From the NCBI GenBank assembly GCA_003427395.1, contig BFEA01000121.1, positions 1,629,197 to 1,693,196 on the forward strand: a stretch of 64,000 nucleotides of DNA, in the 5' to 3' direction. Position numbers and translations under genes: made by a program. Positions 45,017 through 55,746 of the stretch are shown here, in pieces. Numbering within the stretch: the stretch's first letter is position 1; each line of letters starts with the position of its first letter. The DNA is from Chara braunii. Its lineage: Eukaryota; Streptophyta; Charophyceae; Charales; Characeae. The notes under the pieces were generated by a model. It saw only the letters and a program-made list of their open reading frames with translations. It did no database searches and had not been told where the DNA came from.

Positions 45017-45960
45017 TGCAAGGAAGATGAGCGATAGCGAACTTAAGAAATCAAACAGCATCATACACATAAAACCAGATAGTCGTGACCTCGCACCCCA
45101 ACAACAAAATTACATAACGAGTTTCACCAAATAAGAACACACTAAGAGCTTATAATTGACAGTGCTGGAATAGTCTCATCACCATCCTCAACGAAGAACC
45201 AATGTTGATATCCTATCTGGCGCTCGGCACCCAGACTACAGATGGCAGATCCTATCTAGCCTAGATTACAATGCCGAAGATGACAATAACAGCTCTCCTG
45301 AAGTACGAGCAGGTAGCGGTCAATGCCGCACGCTTCCCGCACCAGGTATATCCCTCTCTTTACTCACAACCTCGTTCCCCAACACACAGATTCCACATGC
45401 ACCCATGGACCACCCTGCGCCACACCCAGCTCACAGCAGCACAACTCGACTATGGCTGCCTGCTCCTTCCTAGCTCGCCCGCGAGCGCGTGAGCGCTGGC
45501 CAGCTTTAGCGCCGCAGCGCTTGCACAACATGCAACCAACACCCGAATGTCCAATGCGGAAGTAGGCCCTTTGCTATATGGAAGTGGCCTGCCTGCGTTC
45601 TGTCCCAGGCAGCGCTGGACCTTTCCCCAAGAAGATTCCGGTAGGCCCCGGTAGATTGAGGCCCAGACCAAATGAATTGGCCCAGGGCTGTTGACAGTTA
45701 CCTGTGCCCAATTGCCCGCAACCTGAGTTGGGCCTATGCTGCGAATCTCGCCCAGGGCCTGACTCAGATGCATTTGATAAAGGAAACCAGGGCCTGGGCG
45801 CTTCCAACCAACTGGCGCAGCGCAACTGCCTGAATTTTCCGCAGTTGCGAAGTAGTCCAAAATAGGCCTCTGAGGGTCTGTCGGACCTGCCTTCACTGAG
45901 GGCGGCCGACGCTGTTGCAAATAGGGCCCAGTGGGGCTTATCGAGGCCTTGTGCCTTGCA
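45017..45960 (-). repeat. 5' LTR of the minus-strand Ty3 element
   Basis: On the minus strand starts TGCAAGGCACAAGG and ends CTTCCTTGCA, followed by the primer site. Paired with 36276-37199. Confidence 0.88.
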
Positions 45961-46858
45961 CTGATTTATTTTATTTTATTTTTATTTATTTTGAAAATTC
46001 GAATTTCTTTGCTGCACCCTTAAATCTGATTAGGAGTTGGTCATTCTTACTTTCGGCACACATTTTGACCCCGTGGGGGTAACGAAGTGCTGCCAAAATT
46101 TTCTGTTTTTCTTTCACTTAGTATTTTTCAGCACAGTTTGACCCCTTGGGGGTAGCGCAGTGCTGACAAAATCTCCTCATTTTACTTAGCCTTTCTTCTT
46201 GACGGCACACTTCGGTCCCATGGGGGTAACGAAATGCTGCCAAAATTTTTGAAAATCAGATAGTTCATTTCTCTCCACCTCCTCATCTACTTATTTATTT
46301 ATTTATTTATTTTCTGAATTTTTTTTAATTAGCGGTATTTTGAAACCAAGTGTGCTTATCTTGGTCCCTGCTTTCCCTTGGCACATTCTTGACCCCAAGG
46401 GGGGTTAGGGAAATGTTGCCGAAAATTCTAAAACAATAAATATTACTTCTCTCTTCACATTTTGTTTCCTTATTTCTTTAATTATTTTTATTATTTATTT
46501 ATTTCCTTATTTATTTTTATTTTTCTCTCGAAATTTCGCTGTTTATTTATTTTACCTCCCGCCTTCCCCCCCAATGCTTGCTATTTTATTTTCTTGATTA
46601 GGTCGTCGGTACCCTACCCTAACCATTCAAACTCCGGTTAGGGTCTTCTTAGGGTTTTTCTACGGTTTAGGGTTTCCTAACCCCCCTACTTTCCCTTCTC
46701 ATTCGCCCACCCTGGATCCAAACCACCCCTCCCCCTTTGGCAGCGCCCGTGCTCGATTTACTAGCGCCGCCCGTCGCCTTATATCGCAGACCTCCCCCTA
46801 TACCCTCCGCTCACGCGGACCTTCTCCGGCCCTCTCTAGTTTGACCCGTTACCTCCCC
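45961..46858 (+). other. Chromovirus leader, second part
   Basis: AT-rich, with T and ATTT runs. It holds four similar hairpins (46055-46420), then a stretch with TTAGGG-like words (46610-46680) and a C-rich segment to the gag ATG at 46859. Confidence 0.6.
46055..46420 (+). repeat. Four iterated two-part hairpins ending in GTGCTGCC-AAAATTT
   Basis: Units at 46055-46094, 46129-46167, 46204-46241 and 46380-46420. Each has an outer arm (GGCACAC or CAGCACAG), a GACCCC-to-GGGGGT inner stem (GTCCC in unit 3) and a closing arm GTGCTGCC or a close variant that pairs with the outer arm. AAAATTT or a close form follows. In unit 2 both sides of the outer arm change together: CAGCAC pairs perfectly with GTGCTG. 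Confidence 0.7.
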
Positions 46859-48906
46859 ATGGCCGACGGCGTGTCAGAAGCCGCCGAGGCGGCGACGACC
46901 TCGGCATCGGGCTCCACACCCGTGCCGACGGACCAGAGCCATCAGCCCCAGGGGGATCTGCACACCCTCATCACCTCCCTCCTTGCGCCCCTACAGCCGT
47001 AGATGTGCGACTCTTGCCGCTGGCCTGCGGCAACTCCAGGACACTAGCCGCCCTTCCTCTCCCCTTTCTCTCTCTTCTCCTGGCTCCCAGTCCGGGTCCC
47101 CCGTCCTTCGACATGGTGGCCACGGCGGAGCTTCCTCCTCTGCCACCCCCGACCCGACCATCCTGGTGACCGTCCACACTCCTAGTGCGACGGCCGCCAC
47201 GGGCCAGACCCTCGCTCACTCTACGGGCGCACCCGCCCAGATTCCGGTTACTACGGCCACGGGACCACAACCCGCTGCTGTGGGCTTAACTTTTCTAGGT
47301 GCCCCGCTTCTCCCTCCCCTTCGCACGACCGTGGCACCACCTGGCTCTCCCCCCTGTGGGATGCCCCACGCCGCTCGTGCGTCCACGTCCCCCACTCTTC
47401 CTCCTGCCACTCCTCGCTCAATCTACGTTCGACGTCTCGAGGACGAGCTTGCCCAGACCCAGGCCGACCTCTCCCTCTTACGCCTTCAACCACCCCTACC
47501 CTCACAGGTGGCCGCGCCTTCAGGCGCACCCGCTTCTTCCTCTACTCTTCCATTCTTGTTGGCTCGCTTCCCCTGCCCCGCACCCCCTCCACCCCCATCC
47601 TACCTCCTTCCTACTCCCTCGGCTGCTGCGACCTCTTCGACCGCATCTCCCTCACAGCCTGCCGCTGTTCCCCCCGCCGTTCCACCATGCGGCCCGGGCG
47701 GACAGTCAGCTGCACCCCCTTCTCCAGGACTTGCGCCGACTTACTCGGCCGTAGCGCAGGCCTCTGCTCCCCGCTCTCCTCGCCGCCAAAATTGTGGCGC
47801 ACCATTCGTCCGCTTGATGAACATTGCCTTGTATGACGGTACAGGCATATGATTATCTCGGTGGCGACAGTCTGCCACCCGCACACTCCAGCTCATGGGC
47901 ACCCCACCCAACACGTGGGTGACTCACCTCTCCACACGCCTACGTGGTGGTCCTTTCGACGCCTGGGAGGATTTATATGCTTACTCCATTCGTGCGGGTT
48001 GGACTCCGACCTTCATGGATTTCCAGGCGTTCCTCGATGATCGCTTCGGAGCCCGACATGACGTGACTGACGCCTTCGAGCGTGTCGTTACTACACGTTG
48101 GTCCGACTCTGGTGGCGTTGCCGGCGTGGATCGCCACATCTTGGTCTTTCAGGACGCCCGCCTCATTCGTGATGTGGCGTTCCTCCCCGAGGCTGCCCTT
48201 ATCGATTGTTTCTTGGCCAGCCTTCCCCTCGAGTACCACTCTGAGTTATGGCGGTACGAGTTCACATCGGCCCCGCAAGCTTACGAGGCCGCTAGGGACC
48301 ATCAGCGGATGCGGGCCCGTCTTCAACACACTTCCTCCTCCCAGCCTCAGCGTACTGGTTAGCCCCCTCCTCCTCTCATGACACTTCCCAGCGCCGTTCC
48401 CCTTTCCTCGGTCGCCCCCGCCGTTCCGCGCAGCAGGGCCGCCTTTTCTCATGCTGCTTCAACGCGCTTGAGTATGGTGAGCAGGACGTTGTTGCCCCGC
48501 TGTCGCCTGAGGGTGACCATAGCGACGACCTTGACCTCGACCTCGGCGAGGCCGTCCACTACCACCTGGAGGACTCTACTCTCCCTATGGCCGAGCGCCT
48601 CCAGCTCATCCTCTCCACCCTCTACCGGGCACGCAACCGCCCTGGTCAAGCTGGCGCGTCGCCCCCCGAGGTCCCTCAACAGAACCTCTCTTAGGGCTTT
48701 GTCCCTCCTCGCGATGTCCTTTCCGTTGAGGAGCGCGCGGCCATTTTGGGCCGGCGTGTGTGTTTGCGCTGCCGCCAGGACGGTCATACCTCCTCGCGGT
48801 GCCCTTACACCACCACCCTCGACCACCACTACGCTGACCTTTCCCGCCAGCGTCGTGCTTAGTCTCCCCCCGTCGCCTCGCATCCTCGCGGCGCCTCCTA
48901 GCCACA
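46859..48906 (+). pseudogene. gag: Chromovirus Gag with zinc knuckle
   Basis: ATG 46859 opens 47 codons to TAG 47000. A frame change leads to an Ala/Pro/Ser-rich part with a coiled segment (about 47430-47500). The Gag core reads in 47895-48362 with the usual Trp-Glu-Asp-Leu and Phe-Leu-Asp-Asp-Arg-Phe type helices and ends at TAG 48360. A perfect knuckle Cys-x2-Cys-x4-His-x4-Cys lies at 48761-48802 in another frame. The stops are mostly TAG. Confidence 0.8.
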
Positions 48907-49656
48907 GTGCAGTGTACAACTGCACCCTCCTCAGTAGTCAGCTTCCCGACATCCCCGTCGAGGTTTGCCCCTCTCGCTACTGGAGTTGAGGTATCGCAGG
49001 ACCCGACAGAGTGTACTCAGGTCTCTGTCGCAGTACCGTCTGCGCCTCCGCAGACCATCGTCTCCCCTCCTATCCCGCCTCGACTACCGACGTGTCGAGC
49101 CATTCGCTCAGCCCGTTGCAGCGAGCAGCTTTCGACTCGCGAGAACGTTGTGTCCTCTATTCTGGACTTGAGCATGCTCCAGGCTCGTCAGGAGCAACTC
49201 ACCCTTCATGTCGTTGCACTGCGTCGCCTTCTCACCATCCTCTCTGACCCTGATCACACCCTCCCGATCATTCCAGCACGACTGGGGACCTCCACGAGGG
49301 TGTACTCAACGTTGTGGGATTCCGGTTCTCAGGGTGACTTCATTCACCCACGTGTGGTGAAAGAAGCCCGCTTACCCACGACACGGTCTCCGACTCCCAT
49401 CTCCATCACCCTAGGGGATAACAAGAGCCAACGCTTCTTCGATCAAACGGTCACCGACCTCCCTTTCTTCCTCACTCTCGAGCCGACTAATTGTCCCCCG
49501 GCGTCTCGTCACCACCGCTCCTCTGCACATTTCGATGTGATGGAGACGGGGTACGACTTCATTCTCGGTACTCCGTGGTCTTGTCGTTTCCGCAGCACCG
49601 AGGACGATTGGGCGACCAACACTCTCAGTCTCAAAACGAAGTGTGGACAGACGTAG
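48907..49656 (+). pseudogene. pro: Chromovirus aspartic protease
   Basis: The active site Leu-Trp-Asp-Ser-Gly-Ser is intact (about 49310-49327). The second conserved strand Phe-Ile-Leu-Gly-Thr-Pro-Trp follows at 49558-49578. The domain ends at TAG 49654, after which the same frame continues through RT, so this TAG is a simple nonsense change inside pol. The protease part itself has no lesion that I can see. Confidence 0.8.
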
Positions 49657-50868
49657 CACGTACCTTTCATAGGTACCACCGCGACACCACGCCCCGATCC
49701 TCCTCCCCCAGAGTCTTCCGTGCCCACACCATCTCCTACGATCACTATCACCTCACCTCGACAGTTCGCTCACTTCATCCGACAGGATGACGTCACCTTC
49801 TTTATGGTGAACGTGACGGATCTCTTACACTATGATCCACCCTGTCCCAAAGCCGAACTCATCCCTCTCGAGCCAGATCCTCCTTCTATCTTCATGGCTC
49901 CCATCTCTACTTCCCACCCTCCGCCGTCCGTCGAGTTCACCCCGTCGTCATGCGCCGATGCTGACGCTGAGGAACTCGCACGCTATACGGCCGACCTGGA
50001 GCCCGTAGTTCGTGACCTCATTCGAGAGTACCACGATGTTTTCCCATCGTCGTTCTCGTACGCCTGCATCCCACCGATGCGGAACGTCAAACACTCCATT
50101 CAGCTCGTGCCTGACTATCGTGTTCACCACCAGGCACCCTACAGACTCTCGATCCCTGAGGTCACCGAACTCAACCGTTAGCTTGAGGAACTCCTGAGAC
50201 TGGGTTTCATTAAACCCAGCAACTCCCCGTGGGGTGCACCCGTCCTCTTTGCTCGCAAAGCAGATGAAACTCTCCGTCTCTGCATCGATTATCGCGGTCT
50301 CAACCGCTGCACGGTTAAGAACAACTACCCCATGCCTCGTTCCAACGAGCTGTTCGACCACATAGCAGGCAACCGCTTCTTTACGAAGATTAATCTTCGT
50401 AGCGGTTACCATCAGATCCGCGTCGTTGCAGCGGACCAGCGGAAGACAACGTTCCGATCACGCTTCGGCCACTATGAGTTTACGGTGATACCATTTGGCC
50501 TCACCAACGCACCCGCTATCTTTCAGAGGGCAATGAACGGCATCTTCAGGGGCATCCTGGAGCAGTACGTTCTCGTCTACCTCGACGATATCCTGGTCTA
50601 CAGTCGTACCCTTGAGGAACATCTCAGACACTTCCGCGACGTCCTTGACCGCTTGTGCAAACATGACTTCTACGCCAAGCCGAGCAAGTGTCGCTTTGCA
50701 CAACACAAAGTGAATTTCTTAGAACACTACGTGTCTGACTAGGGCCTCCACATGGACGACGCAAAGATCACTGCTATTGTGGAATGGTCCGTCCCCACAT
50801 CCGCCAAGTAGCTTCACAACTTCTTAGGCCTTACCAGCTATTATAGTAATTTCATCTAGGGATACGCT
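49657..50868 (+). pseudogene. RT: Chromovirus reverse transcriptase
   Basis: Same frame as the protease. Conserved blocks are Cys-Ile-Asp-Tyr-Arg-Gly-Leu-Asn (about 50281), Lys-Ile-Asn-Leu-Arg-Ser-Gly-Tyr (Asn where the first catalytic Asp is usual, about 50386), Pro-Phe-Gly-Leu-Thr-Asn-Ala-Pro, and Tyr-Leu-Asp-Asp (about 50578). The stops are TAG at 50179, 50740, 50809 and 50857; no frame change. The Asp-to-Asn change would disable the enzyme. Confidence 0.88.
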
Positions 50869-51674
50869 ATGTTTTCCTACGTCCTTACCTCCACCCTCCT
50901 CCGGAAGAACCCGCCATGGGCTTGGACACCCCTCCACGAGGACGCCTTCCGCGCCCTCGAGAAGGCAGTGACATGTGCACCGGTTCTTCACCTACCCGTT
51001 GATCGCCTTTTTATCCTTACCACCGATGCGTCAGACTTTGTTATAGGAGCAGTGCTTTCTCAAATTTTCCCCTCCTCTCCCAATTCCTCTCATCCTGGTA
51101 TCCCTCTCTTCCCACCCCCTACCCCTACCACTGCTTCCCACATGACGCCTACTCGTCCAGCTACTGACAAGCCGCCTATTGACTATTCTCCTATCATCGT
51201 CGAGGACGACACTGTCGAGTCTCGCTCAGGTGATTGTCTGATAGCCTTCTACTCCCGTCAGCTCCTGCCCGCCGAGATAAACTGCACTGCTGATGAACAT
51301 GAGGTTCTCGCAGTAGTTTATGCCGCTTGACACTGGCGTCACTACCTGCACAGGACACCATTCACGGTGCGCATAAACAACTCTGTTGTCCAGGCTTTTC
51401 TGACAAAGTCGAAACTCACTCCTCTACAGGCTCGCTGGTGGCACGACCTATCTGAGTTTAGTTTCACAAGGGTGAGACTAATCGGGTAGCAGATGCCTTA
51501 TCCCGGCGCCCTGATGCGCACAAACAACTCTGTTGTCAAGGCTTTTCTGACAAAGTCGAAGCTCTCTCCACGATAGGCTCGCTCGTGGCGCGACCTATCT
51601 GAGTTTAGTTTCACCACTGAGCACATTAAGGGTGAGACTAATCGGGTCGCAGATGCCTTATCCCGGCGCCCTGA
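50869..51674 (+). pseudogene. RH: Chromovirus RNase H with internal tandem duplication
   Basis: First acid in Thr-Thr-Asp-Ala-Ser; second Glu in Asp-Glu-His-Glu-Val. The third, usually Asp in Thr-Asp-His, is Asn (Ile-Asn-Asn). A segment is duplicated in tandem: 51369-51514 and 51516-51674, with a 147-base offset that keeps the frame. The first copy lacks 13 bases (CACTGAGCACATT). Stops are TGA 51328, TAG 51487 and TAG 51574. The domain ends with Ala-Asp-Ala-Leu-Ser-Arg-Arg. Confidence 0.85.
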
Positions 51675-52815
51675 CCAAGATCAGGTGCAGATCCAGTTCG
51701 CTTCCATGTTGGTCACCACCGGCCACCACTCGGTGATCGACAAGTTTCGCACTCAGTACCGTCATTGCCCCGATACTCGCGACATTCATGCGACCCTTCG
51801 GAGTGGCAAGACCGTCCCGAACTACTCTCTCGAGGACAACGATCTTCTGTACTGGCACGGTTCACAAGGCACCATAGAGCCCCATATTCGTGTTCCCTCC
51901 ACTGGACAGCTACGTGTCCGGGCAGTAGCAGAGTTCCATGACCAGGCAGCCACCGGTCATATGGGCTTCCAGAAGACGTTGGCTCGTGTGAGCCGCCTGT
52001 ACATCTAGCCGAAGCGCAATGACTTTGTGAAGGACTACGTCGCAGAGTGTCCCACATGTCAGGAGGTGAACAGTGCGAACCACCTGGCTTATGGTTTGCT
52101 CCAGCCTCTTCCTATCCCTGAGGGTCGTTGGCAGTCCATCTCGATAGACTTTATCGGTCCTCTTCGTCCTCCGACTCCCCGCGATCATGCTATCCTGGTC
52201 GTCGTCGACCGCTTCACGAAGTGTGCATGCTTTGTTCCGTGCCGCTATGCCATCAGTGCACGTGAGGTTGCTGACATCGTGTTTGACCGAGTCGTGCGTG
52301 ACCACGGCTTACCTCTGAGCATCATATCTGACCGTGACCCGCGCTTTACCAGCCGATTCTGGCGACGGCTCCACGAGGTCTACGGCACCCAGCTCCGCTT
52401 CTCCTCGTCTTACCATCCCCAGACTGATGGTCAGACCGAGGTCACGGACAGGACTCTCGGAGATATTGTCCGAAAGATTGTTCGTGATGACCAGTAGTAG
52501 GATCTTCATCTTGCCCGCGCGGAAATAACCTACAACCACGCCGTCTTGCCAGCCACGGGGATGTCTCCTTACTATTGCGACATCGACTATCACCCTCGTG
52601 TTCCCGCGGACTTCTTTCGACCGTCACATATGCACCTCAACACAAGTTATCCCGCGCTGGATGATTGGGTTGCACACATGACGTCGATCATGAAGACCGC
52701 ACATGAGCACATAGCCGCTTCCCAGACTCGCATGGCAACACGTGCGAACCAATCGAGGATGGATCATTCATTCAAAGTCGGTGATAATGTGTTTATCGAT
52801 GCCCGCCACTTATAG
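51675..52815 (+). pseudogene. INT: Chromovirus integrase
   Basis: Zinc part: two His in Phe-His-Asp and Gly-His-Met, then Cys-Pro-Thr-Cys. Core acids: Asp in Ser-Ile-Asp-Phe (about 52144), Asp in Ile-Ser-Asp-Arg-Asp (about 52328) and Glu in Gln-Thr-Glu-Val (about 52438). All three catalytic acids are present in one frame. The stops are TAG only: 52006, 52495, 52498 and 52813. Confidence 0.88.
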
Positions 52816-53049
52816 CTCGAAGTGGACACACTTCACAAGTTTGACGTCGCTTCTTTGACCCATGCCGCATCCTCCAGGCCGTCGGTTCTGATACGGTTTC
52901 TAGCCCGGTCAGCTTCCGTGTGAAGCTGCCCGACATCGCTTCTTTGGCCCATGCCGCATCTACCACGTCTCATTACTGCGTCACGTGCGCAGACCGTCTA
53001 AGTGTTTCGTTGGACGACCATACGAGCGCCCTCCACCCATCATGGTGGA

Positions 53050-53397
53050 CGGGCACGAGGAGTTCCTCGTTTCAGACATCATTGGTCGTTGAGTCATCGA
53101 TGACAACCCTCTATACGTCGAGTATCTCGTATGTTGGAAGGGTTACTCTGATGAGGAGGCCACCTTGGAGTCCCTCGAGCACTTGCAACACGCTCGCATG
53201 TTGGTGCGTGCCTATGATCGTGCTCGTCGTGCTGGGTTGACTGCTCCTCCTCAGCCCACCGACCCTCCTCCTTCTCCCTCGGCTGAGGAGACCGCTGAAG
53301 TCAAGCCTGCTCCATCTAAGGCAGACCTTCATCAGCAGCCGGATGCTTCCGAGCGTCCACAGCGCACTCGTCGTTGTCCTGCTCGATACGACGATTG
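53050..53397 (+). pseudogene. Chromovirus chromodomain and C-terminal tail
   Basis: The Glu-Glu-Phe-Leu-Val start (about 53059), a TGA at 53092-53094, then Tyr-Leu-Val-Cys-Trp-Lys-Gly-Tyr with Asp-Glu-Glu-Ala-Thr and a C-terminal helix form a chromodomain, the part that in this family binds modified histone H3 and steers integration. The Trp usually found after Ala-Thr is Leu here. A Pro/Ala-rich tail ends at TGA 53395-53397. Confidence 0.85.
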
Positions 53398-54511
53398 ACT
53401 CTGACTTATCTTCCCATATCTTTAACTTCTCAGTACTCCGTCCACTCCAGTTTTGCCACTTCAGCTCATTGACGTTGCGGCTCTTCCTCGACGGCATTCC
53501 GGACTTCTCATCATGAACGTCATAGGCAGCTTCATGGACTTCGTCACGATCAACTCTGCCTACTTCAGACGTCGTCACTCTCTTACCACCTTATCCAGTA
53601 CAATACCCTAGTTGTGTCGCATGATGGTCTTCCTTCGCAGGGTTCCTCTGAGTTGGGCTCTCCCTTGGTATACGCATAGGCATCGAGACCGTAGTGTTGC
53701 CCTGGCTTCCCATCTTACGGATCCAACTCTGACTTCCCCCACCTTAGGAGTTATTTGCATGATTTCCTTACCCATCACTTTTTCTACCCTCTGTCGGCCC
53801 TCACGCCCTAGTTAGGCCGCCTCGCATGCTTCATCTAGGTGCACCCAGTATACTAGGCTCCCTTGTTCCCTTGCATGGTCGACCCTCCATAGCGGTCACC
53901 CCTTTAGTCGAGAAGTACCCACCCTGATGATCTATCTGTTAGGGTCATTGGTTTCGTTCGCTCCCAATTCCCTACCCTCATTAAGCCTGATGACATGTGT
54001 CCCCCTGTCATTATGGGTGGATGCCCTTAGGAGTTATCGACCCCTAGGCTGCATTCGCCACCCTCAGAGACCATCCCATCCTTTGGTTTGCGACACACTC
54101 CTCCTGTGACATGTGGTTGTCTTGTTGTTGCTTTGTTGCTCTCAGACTAAGGCTACTGCCTCTGACATTTTCAGGATTTAGTTGTTCTGCTTTTGATGTT
54201 CTTAAGACTTATACACTAGTCAGCTATTTCCAGACTGAGGCTTTTGCCTCCAACATTCTAGGATCTAGCTGTCATTACTTTCTGCTTTCCTAGGGCATTT
54301 ACGCTAGTTGGTTGCTTCTGCTTTCGGTTAGGCTGTTAGCTGTGACATTGTTGTTTTTGTGACATTTTTTATCCTAGGTTGCATCGCATGGACTCAGCAT
54401 GCAGCTTGCTCCGCATCCTAGCCTACTCAGGTTTTCTTTTTCTTTGGTAGAGTTCCGCTTCTTAGTGGAAGCGTGCTTGTATCTAGGCGATCCATCACAG
54501 GCCGAGGATCG
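53398..54511 (+). other. Chromovirus 3' untranslated region
   Basis: Pyrimidine-rich, with no significant open frame. No clear polypurine tract precedes the 3' LTR at 54512. Confidence 0.6.
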
Positions 54512-54820
54512 TGTAGCGGACCTCTGGTTGGCCTGTGAGACTAGCCCCTTGGCCTGTTCTCACAGGCCTCTGTTGTATTCGGGGTAGTCCTGTCCATGCC
54601 GGTACCTCTGTCGGTACCAGCCAGTCCAGTCCAGTCCAGTCTGTCCGCTAGGGTATGCCCCAACTGTTGTCTGTTTGTGAGATCATTCTACGTTCGCACA
54701 CTTTGGAGTACGTGCGTTGGAGTCTGGCGTGGGAGTTGCGCTGCGCTATCTCGCTCCCCATTTTTCCTCCATCTCCATCTCTATTCTAGGCGGAGCACCA
54801 CACCTGGTGGGTCCGCCACA
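54512..54820 (+). repeat. Chromovirus 3' LTR (309 bp)
   Basis: Starts TGTAGCGGACC and ends GGTCCGCCACA; same length as 34753-35061 and about 89% identical by hand count. Followed by GTACC, the target duplication. Confidence 0.92.
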
Positions 54821-55746
54821 GTACCTATATTGGGTGTTCGCGTGGCCTGAGGGGCCTACACTTAGGGGTTTAATTAGGGTCGAGATTGAGAAAGGAGAGA
54901 AAACCCTGTTTTATTATTAAGTGCTTCTTAAAGATTTCTTAGTCGGACGTTGGTCCTGGGCCTGGATTCGAGGTCCTTTTCCAGGACATCCCAGGTCCTA
55001 GACTCTGCATGGAAGGGATCACCCCCCGCGCAGAGCCTATTTGCCCTGCCTACCGAGACACTCAGCCTGAAGGCCGGATGTGCTGCGGAGGCCGCAGGGC
55101 AATATCGTGAAGGGGTAAGCCTTCACGATACTTCGAGTCTGACACTTGAGTGTCATAAGCGATACTCGGATCCACGAGGGACCGCTTGATTATGTGCACT
55201 ACATAGTACGCCATCATCACAATTGCTTACGTATTCATGCATTGCTAGTCGATATGAGTTAGTCCTGCGTCCGCGTGGTTTTATACTAAGTCTCGCGCAC
55301 GACGTCTATCCGATTTCCCCGTTGGAGAGTTATGGGATGGCTACTAAGGGACTAGGAGTATTGTCGCGTTGCTTGTTCATTGTCGTTTTGTATAGTTATG
55401 TATATGTGTGTGTTTTACCCCCTATGCTACAGCGTACGAGAAGCGCCCTCGGCTAGTCCACCTCTGCGATTGCAACAAATTAACTTTCGTATTTTGGACT
55501 GGTAGCTCGGCGGGGATACACCCACCGAAGGGAGGTGACAACTCCCGTAAGGTGGAGGTAAGGTTGTGCCTCGCGTAGGCCCTATCCTGTCGTAGGGGCT
55601 CGCGAGAGGTATGGTTGGCGCACTCGGCTGGAGCGGCTTGTGAAAGCTTCATATGTATTCACGACGAGGATCAGACCGACTCCTGCGTGACGCGGCCGGG
55701 AGGGTCCCGCCACGCCTTGCGAGGTGCCGGACCGATGCGCTCGATA
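54821..55746 (+). repeat. 3' giant LTR, last part
   Basis: Collinear with 13987-15079 of the 5' LTR apart from about 160 bp missing relative to 14586-14750. Ends GCTCGATA where the 5' LTR ends GCTCGACA, and similarity stops there, marking the outer end of the giant element. Confidence 0.85.

Larger units (their letters stand above)
36276..45960 (-). mobile_element. Minus-strand Ty3-type LTR retrotransposon nested in the chromovirus leader
   Basis: LTRs of 924 bp (36276-37199, the 3' LTR) and 944 bp (45017-45960, the 5' LTR). A polypurine tract and primer site sit in the correct places, with Gag-Pol between them reading on the minus strand. The flanks CTAA (36272-36275) and CTGA (45961-45964) may be an imperfect 4-bp target duplication. 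The leader holds a GC-rich hAT-type insertion with the sequence gap. All coding parts carry stops or frame changes. Confidence 0.88.
34753..54820 (+). mobile_element. Chromovirus (Ty3-type LTR retrotransposon with chromodomain), nested in the giant LTR
   Basis: LTRs of 309 bp at both ends, flanked by GTACT (34748-34752) and GTACC (54821-54825); the empty site in the 5' giant LTR reads GCACC (13987-13991). Primer site, long leader, Gag with zinc knuckle, protease, RT, RNase H, integrase and chromodomain follow in canonical order on the plus strand. The leader is interrupted by a 9.7-kb minus-strand Ty3 element. By hand count the LTRs differ at about 34 of 309 positions (about 89% identity), so the insertion is not young. 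Confidence 0.9.
8460..55746 (+). mobile_element. Giant-LTR Ty3-type retrotransposon, decayed, with nested insertions
   Basis: Two copies of one long non-coding sequence (8460-15079, and 28210-34752 plus 54821-55746) flank gag, protease, RT, RNase H and integrase remnants and an extra 3' frame, all on the plus strand. The 5' copy is followed after 2 bases by TGGCGCCGTTGTCAGGGA, which fits the 3' end of plant tRNA-Asp, so these are read as LTRs. About 6.6 kb per LTR is very long; in plants such lengths are known mainly from Ogre/Tat-type elements. Weak points are that I found no matching target duplication outside the two LTRs and no polypurine tract directly before 28210. The 5' limit of the LTR is therefore provisional. 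Confidence 0.7.

Noticed and set aside
46610-46680. TTAGGG/TTTAGGG words suggesting telomere repeat
   Set aside because: Only isolated words, not a tandem array.
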